Below are positions 15,892-18,887 of a stretch of DNA of 18,887 nt, one piece after another; position 1 is the first letter of the stretch; every line of letters begins with the position of its first letter. The notes under the pieces were generated by a model that had not been told where the DNA came from, did not search any database, and saw only the letters and a program-made list of their open reading frames with translations. The position numbers and the translations under genes are program-made. The stretch is from DASZGL01 sp035938875 (GTDB taxonomy: Bacteria; Chloroflexota; Dormibacteria; Aeolococcales; Aeolococcaceae), in contig DASZGL010000048.1 in assembly GCA_035938875.1 (NCBI GenBank), forward strand, positions 1 to 18,887, read 5' to 3'.

Positions 15892-17115
15892 CGGCTGCGG
15901 TGCGATCAGCTCGACGAAGGCTCTCTTGCCGATGGATAGGACCGTTCCGGGCTCGGTCTTCATGGTTTCGGCTCCGTCCTCGATCCGCGGCGCATAGGCG
16001 TTTCCACCGGGATCGATGACCTTCAGCCCACCACTGAGTGAGAGGCGCCGGATCTCACTCTTGCTCCGCTCGTCCTTGGTGCCGGCAAACGCCTCGCGGA
16101 ACACGTCGACCACCTTCGATTGTCCAGGACGCGCCAGCGGCACCCGGCGGATCGAGGCAGGGACGCCACCGCCACCGTGGACGTGGCGAAACGCCTGCTC
16201 AGCCCGCCGCGCCGCCTCCTCGCCGTGGAACTCACCAACGATGGCACGCGCCAGGAAGGCCTTGGCGTCTCGCGGATTCACCTCGTCTGCCTGCAGCCGC
16301 CGCGCCCATTCGTCCACTTCTGGCGCGGGCACGTTGGTGGCCAGCTGCAGGTAGCGAACGATCAGCTCGTCGGGGATCGACATCGCCTTGCCGTACTGCT
16401 CTTCAGGAGGTTCGGCGATGCCGATGTAGTTGCCGTAGCTCTTGCTCATCTTGCGCACGCCGTCAAGGCCGGGGATCAACGGAAGCGTGGCCACGTCCTG
16501 CGCCGGTTTGCCGTACCACTGCTGGATCTGTCGCGCGGCGAGCAGGTTGAAGAGCTGGTCGGTACCGCCTATCTCGAGGTCGGCGTCGACCGCCACCGAG
16601 TCGTACCCCTGCAGCAGCGGGTAGAGCAATTCGTGGATGCCGACGGCTCGCTCCGACCGCATCCGCTCGGTGAAGTCGGCGCGCTGCAGGATCTGCTGCA
16701 CCGTGCGCGCCGCGCAGAGGCGAAGCACATCGGCCAGTCCCATGCGATCGAACCACTCGGTCTGGCGGCGCACTTCGGTGCGCTCGCGGTCGAGGATGAG
16801 GAACAGCTGATCGAGATACGTCTGGGCGTTGGCCTCGACCTCCTCGGCGCTCAACGGCGGGCGTGTTTCCGATCGGCCGCTCGGATCCCCGATGCGCGCC
16901 GTCCAGTCGCCAATGATGATGACCGGCAGATGCCCCGATTCCTGCCAGGAGCGCAGGCGGCGCATCGGCACCGTGTGGCCGAGATGAATGTCCGGAGCCG
17001 TGGGATCGACGCCGAATTTGATGCGCAGGTGGTCGCCCTTGGCCAGGCGTTCGGCGAGGTGTGCCCGGTCTTCGAGGTGCTCCGTGCCACGGGCAAATTC
17101 GTCGATCGTCTGCAT
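15889..17115 (-). CDS. tyrS: Tyrosyl-tRNA synthetase
   Basis: A 408-residue class I synthetase. The N-terminal Rossmann domain has KFGVDPTAPDIHLGHT with the HIGH-type motif HLGH (44-47), then DWTARIGDPSGRSETRP, the tyrosine-binding region DLEIGGTDQLFN, and the KMSKS loop (222-226). A C-terminal S4-like RNA-binding domain (about 345-405) follows. The form of the HIGH region and the presence of KMSKS fit the TyrZ-like (type 2) branch. It charges tRNA-Tyr in the cytosol. The ATG at 17115 has no Shine-Dalgarno upstream. The neighbouring pheT/cvpA/mpg genes share its strand but are separated by the divergently oriented RNA locus. Confidence 0.96.
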   Translation of the reverse strand: MQTIDEFARGTEHLEDRAHLAERLAKGDHLRIKFGVDPTAPDIHLGHTVPMRRLRSWQESGHLPVIIIGDWTARIGDPSGRSETRPPLSAEEVEANAQTYLDQLFLILDRERTEVRRQTEWFDRMGLADVLRLCAARTVQQILQRADFTERMRSERAVGIHELLYPLLQGYDSVAVDADLEIGGTDQLFNLLAARQIQQWYGKPAQDVATLPLIPGLDGVRKMSKSYGNYIGIAEPPEEQYGKAMSIPDELIVRYLQLATNVPAPEVDEWARRLQADEVNPRDAKAFLARAIVGEFHGEEAARRAEQAFRHVHGGGGVPASIRRVPLARPGQSKVVDVFREAFAGTKDERSKSEIRRLSLSGGLKVIDPGGNAYAPRIEDGAETMKTEPGTVLSIGKRAFVELIAPQP

Positions 17116-17124
17116 GCGGGCGGG

Positions 17125-17130
17125 AGCCTA
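17125..17130 (-). promoter_or_regulatory. Possible -10 element of tyrS (near-leaderless start)
   Basis: TAGGCT on the minus strand lies 9 nt before the tyrS ATG. It fits the TANNNT form, but no -35 is visible at normal spacing. If used, the transcript would start within about 3 nt of the ATG, which would explain the lack of a Shine-Dalgarno. Weak evidence. Confidence 0.25.
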
Positions 17131-17163
17131 CCAGGGTCCCCCGTCACGCCCCGGTGGCGAGGG

Positions 17164-17191
17164 TTGACATTGGGTGCGGGTGGGGTAGTCT
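17164..17191 (+). promoter_or_regulatory. Promoter for the plus-strand structured RNA
   Basis: A perfect -35 hexamer TTGACA (17164-17169) is followed after 16 bp by TAGTCT (17186-17191), a TANNNT-type -10. Transcription would start near 17198. It points away from tyrS, toward about 330 nt of non-coding sequence that ends in an intrinsic terminator. Confidence 0.7.
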
Positions 17192-17197
17192 TGACGC

Positions 17198-17524
17198 AGG
17201 GATCAGGTCCGCATATGGAGGTTTGACAGCTTCGAATGCGTACCGTTTGGCAGCGGCTGAGGTACACCCGAGCGGAGGGTTAGGACCTGGGTCCTACGGC
17301 CCGAGCGCCCGTTGCGACGCCGCCGGTGGCCGACCGCCGGCTGGTCAGGGGTGAGAATCCCCACGGTTGAGGAGCGCGCGACGAGGGAGCGCCGACCGAG
17401 CGGCCTGGGTTCGACAGTGACCTTCCGCCCACCCTGGGATCGGGGTGGCGAACAGCCCGACGTAAGGGTCGGGCGCCGATGATTCGGCTACATGGGGCCG
17501 GCCGCAGTGCCGGCCCTTCTTTTT
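17198..17524 (+). ncRNA. Structured non-coding RNA of unassigned family, about 327 nt
   Basis: The 469-nt gap between mpg and tyrS holds no convincing protein gene, but on the plus strand it has a promoter, many stable hairpins and a terminator. Perfect or near-perfect stems: GTACC/GGTAC (17240-17244 with 17261-17265); TAGGAC-CTGG-GTCCTA (17281-17296); an 8-bp stem with one G-T pair and loop CCGA (17322-17341); GGGG-TGAGAAT-CCCC (17348-17362); a longer bulged stem with CGGT/ACCG ends (17364-17398); CGCC-c-ACCC with GGGTGGCG (17426-17450); GCCCGAC/GTCGGGC (17455-17474); GCCGA-TGAT-TCGGC (17475-17488). I looked for the hallmarks of tmRNA, RNase P RNA, SRP RNA, 6S RNA and T-box leaders and found none. 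No plus-strand gene lies downstream, so it should act as a free RNA rather than a leader. The start is inferred from the promoter. Confidence 0.7.
17495..17524 (+). terminator. Intrinsic terminator of the structured RNA
   Basis: GGGCCGGC (17495-17502) pairs perfectly with GCCGGCCC (17509-17516) around a CGCAGT loop, and the T-rich tract TTCTTTTT (17517-17524) follows directly. The T-tract is on the plus strand only, which sets the direction. It is the clearest rho-independent terminator I see in the window. Confidence 0.9.
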
Positions 17525-17584
17525 GAGACGGGAGATTCTCCCCCCGCGCGCTGGTGGACGACGGCTCGCCCGGTGCTGCCGGCG

Positions 17585-18205
17585 TCAGCCTCGACGCGGT
17601 GGCCCGGAGACGGCGGGATGGCCGGCCCAGACGAAACGGAGCGGCTGCTCTGTGGCTCGGCTGATGCCGACACGCGTCAGCGTTTCGACCGGCGGATGCC
17701 CGGTCGCCGCCCGCACCTCTACACGCGATCCCGGCGAACAGACGTCGGCACCGTTGTCAGCGAGAGTCAGACCCAGGCCACGGCAGAGATTGCCGGGACC
17801 GCGCAGCAGCTCGTCGGCCGCGATGATCGGCGGAGTGGTGGCGCGTGCCCGCGGCGCGGCGAGGCGGCGTCGCCTGACGACATCCTCGCCCACCTCGATG
17901 GCCGCGGCGCGAAGCAGGACCGCGCCCGCGATCCCGGCCGGCTCGGTCACCAGGTTGGCGCAGTGGTGCACGCCGTAGCTGAGATAGACGTAGAGGTGGC
18001 CCGCGGCCCCGAACATGATCGCCGCCCGCGGCGTCGGCCCGCGGTGGGCGTGAGATGCGGGATCGGCCTCGCCGAGGTATGCCTCGACCTCGACGAGGCG
18101 GGCGACCACCTCGAACGGAGTGCCCGGATCGGCGACCAGCGCACAGCCGACCAGCGCTCGGGCGACGCGCGCCGTCGGCCTGGAGAAGAAGTCGCGCCCG
18201 ACTAC
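17585..18205 (-). CDS. 3-methyladenine DNA glycosylase (Mpg/AAG family) with a non-canonical start
   Basis: An alkyladenine-DNA-glycosylase-family protein. Family blocks in order: RDFFSRPT near the N-terminus, LVEVEAYLG (with the catalytic Glu), DPASHAHRGPTPR, IMFGAAGHLYVYLSYGVHHCANLV (quoted in part: MFG, YVYLSYG, CAN), GAVLLRA, GPGNLCRGLG and VSGPPRRG at the end. It removes alkylated purines for base-excision repair. The problem is the start: the first ATG/GTG/TTG in frame is a GTG at 18109, giving 174 residues and losing the conserved RDFFSRPT segment. The frame stays open to a stop at 18313 with no standard start codon. At 18205 a GTA overlaps the cvpA stop (GTAG), in the geometry that other junctions show as GTGA, and would give 206 residues, normal for the family. 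Coordinates follow that reading; the stop is certain. Confidence 0.85.
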   Translation of the reverse strand, partial: VVGRDFFSRPTARVARALVGCALVADPGTPFEVVARLVEVEAYLGEADPASHAHRGPTPRAAIMFGAAGHLYVYLSYGVHHCANLVTEPAGIAGAVLLRAAAIEVGEDVVRRRRLAAPRARATTPPIIAADELLRGPGNLCRGLGLTLADNGADVCSPGSRVEVRAATGHPPVETLTRVGISRATEQPLRFVWAGHPAVSGPPRRG

Positions 18206-18759
18206 TTCGTCGCCTCGCCCAACTTGGCCGACAGGTCGGATGGCAGCGCCGCGGCAAAGATGTCGCGGACGACAGGTTCGCTGCCGGCGACGCGGCTGCC
18301 TATGAGCGCATCACGTACGGCGTTGCTCGCCTTGTGGTGGTCATTGGGCAGCACCGCCCCATTTCCCTGAGTGGCGTCACCGACGGCGAGCATCACCAGA
18401 CAGATCAGCGCGATCTCGAGAAAGCCGAGGAAGGCTCCGGCGATGGCCCCGGCGATGCGGTCGAAGAACAGCGAGATGACGTCACGCACCTTGTCACCGT
18501 AGAGGGCGCCGAGCACCTCGAGGCCGGCAGCCAGGACGAAGATGCAGAGGGCGTAGGTCGTCGCCGCGGCGTAGAGATCGTCCGGCTTGCCGTGTCCGCG
18601 GAAAAAGTTCTCGATGTCGTTGCCCGCGAAAGACGCCAGGGCGACGCCACCATACAGGCCGGCAAAGGCGATGCCGCGACGGATGAGCCCATAGCGCCAG
18701 CCCAGGAAGACGTTGAGCAAGATCAGGATGATCGCGCCAACATCGACAATAACTCTCAC
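18202..18759 (-). CDS. cvpA: CvpA-family membrane protein
   Basis: A 185-residue integral membrane protein with four hydrophobic segments, at about residues 3-21, 24-45, 63-83 and 101-126, then a polar C-terminal tail of about 55 residues. The GWRYGLIRRG motif after the first segment is typical of CvpA (colicin V production) proteins, whose biochemical role is not settled; they affect envelope integrity and export-related traits. I start at the GTG at 18759, which overlaps the pheT stop (GTGA). An ATG at 18780 would add seven arginine-rich residues. The pheT-cvpA order is familiar from Firmicutes (pheT-cvpA-mutS2), but here a DNA glycosylase gene follows. Confidence 0.8.
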   Translation of the reverse strand: MRVIVDVGAIILILLNVFLGWRYGLIRRGIAFAGLYGGVALASFAGNDIENFFRGHGKPDDLYAAATTYALCIFVLAAGLEVLGALYGDKVRDVISLFFDRIAGAIAGAFLGFLEIALICLVMLAVGDATQGNGAVLPNDHHKASNAVRDALIGSRVAGSEPVVRDIFAAALPSDLSAKLGEATK

Positions 18760-18887
18760 GCGCGCACCTCGGCGTGGCATCGTATCGCCAGCGCGGCGAT
18801 GATGGCCTCGTGCACGGGCTGGGCTTCGGCGCCGGTGAGAGTCCGGTCGGCAGCGCGGTAGGTGAGGCGGAACGTCCAGGCCTTGCG
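18756..18887 (-). CDS. pheT: Phenylalanyl-tRNA synthetase beta subunit, C-terminal end only
   Basis: The last 43 codons of a gene entering from the window edge. AWTFRLTYRAADRTLTGAE followed by VHEAIIAAL matches the end of the FDX-ACB (ferredoxin-fold anticodon-binding) domain that closes bacterial PheT, which grips the tRNA-Phe anticodon. The 5' part, with the editing and B-domains, is outside the window. The stop overlaps the cvpA GTG start. The match is short but distinctive. Confidence 0.85.
   Translation of the reverse strand, partial: RKAWTFRLTYRAADRTLTGAEAQPVHEAIIAALAIRCHAEVRA

Noticed and set aside
17061..17354. Plus-strand 97-codon open frame reaching into the RNA locus
   Set aside because: It begins inside tyrS antisense, upstream of the promoter, has no Shine-Dalgarno and shows no protein-like composition.
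17198..17524. tmRNA, RNase P RNA, SRP RNA or 6S RNA for the structured RNA
   Set aside because: Length alone would allow tmRNA or RNase P, but I see no ALAA-type tag codons, no CCA-ended acceptor, no GAGGAAAGTCC or ACAGAA cores and no SRP domain IV sequence.
17530..17542. GGGAG-ATT-CTCCC palindrome as a terminator for mpg
   Set aside because: Short stem, and on the minus strand it is not followed by a T-run, so termination is not supported.
1..18887. CRISPR arrays, insertion sequences, tRNA or rRNA genes, prophage or defence genes
   Set aside because: I found no regularly spaced repeats, transposase motifs, tRNA cloverleaf signatures or accessory genes; nearly all sequence is accounted for by core genes.

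Overview
The window is a dense, high-GC bacterial chromosome segment (roughly two thirds G+C by eye). Every protein gene I can support lies on the minus strand. The content is almost entirely housekeeping: translation, tRNA modification, Holliday-junction repair and protein export. The gene order combines an actinobacterial-style yebC-ruvCAB block with a Firmicutes-style ruvAB-queA-tgt-secDF block, then a rimP-nusA-ylxR-infB-rbfA-nrnA-truB-ribF block. With the fused SecDF, frequent GTG starts and very tight packing, this suggests a high-GC lineage of the Actinobacteria/Chloroflexota/Dormibacterota kind. The sequence alone does not fix the phylum.

Layout in transcription order, from high to low coordinates. 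(1) 18887-17585: the 3' end of pheT, then cvpA and a 3-methyladenine DNA glycosylase gene (mpg). (2) 17584-17116: the only sizeable stretch without a protein gene. It carries, on the plus strand, a promoter, about 330 nt of hairpin-rich sequence and a textbook intrinsic terminator, so it looks like a free-standing structured non-coding RNA that I cannot assign to a known family. (3) 17115-15889: tyrS. (4) 15812-8123: yebC-ruvC-ruvA-ruvB-queA-tgt-secDF, preceded by a convincing promoter with a LexA/SOS-box-like palindrome over the predicted start of transcription. (5) 8016-1: rimP-nusA-rnpM(ylxR)-infB-rbfA-nrnA-truB-ribF-glpB, preceded by a separate probable promoter. glpB runs off the window edge.

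The genes fall into recognisable functional groups. RuvABC resolves recombination intermediates, and the SOS-like operator would tie it to DNA damage. QueA and Tgt make queuosine in tRNA. RimP, RbfA and IF2 serve 30S maturation and initiation. NusA and RnpM link transcription and RNA processing. TruB modifies tRNA, NrnA degrades oligoribonucleotides, and RibF makes FMN/FAD. GlpB, next to RibF, is itself a flavoprotein.

Most neighbouring genes are joined by 4-nt start/stop overlaps, mainly GTGA. One junction breaks the rule: cvpA/mpg has GTAG in the same geometry, so the conserved N-terminus of the glycosylase has no ATG, GTG or TTG start. The points most worth following up are the orphan RNA, the SOS-like operator, the mpg start problem and the pervasive GTGA coupling.
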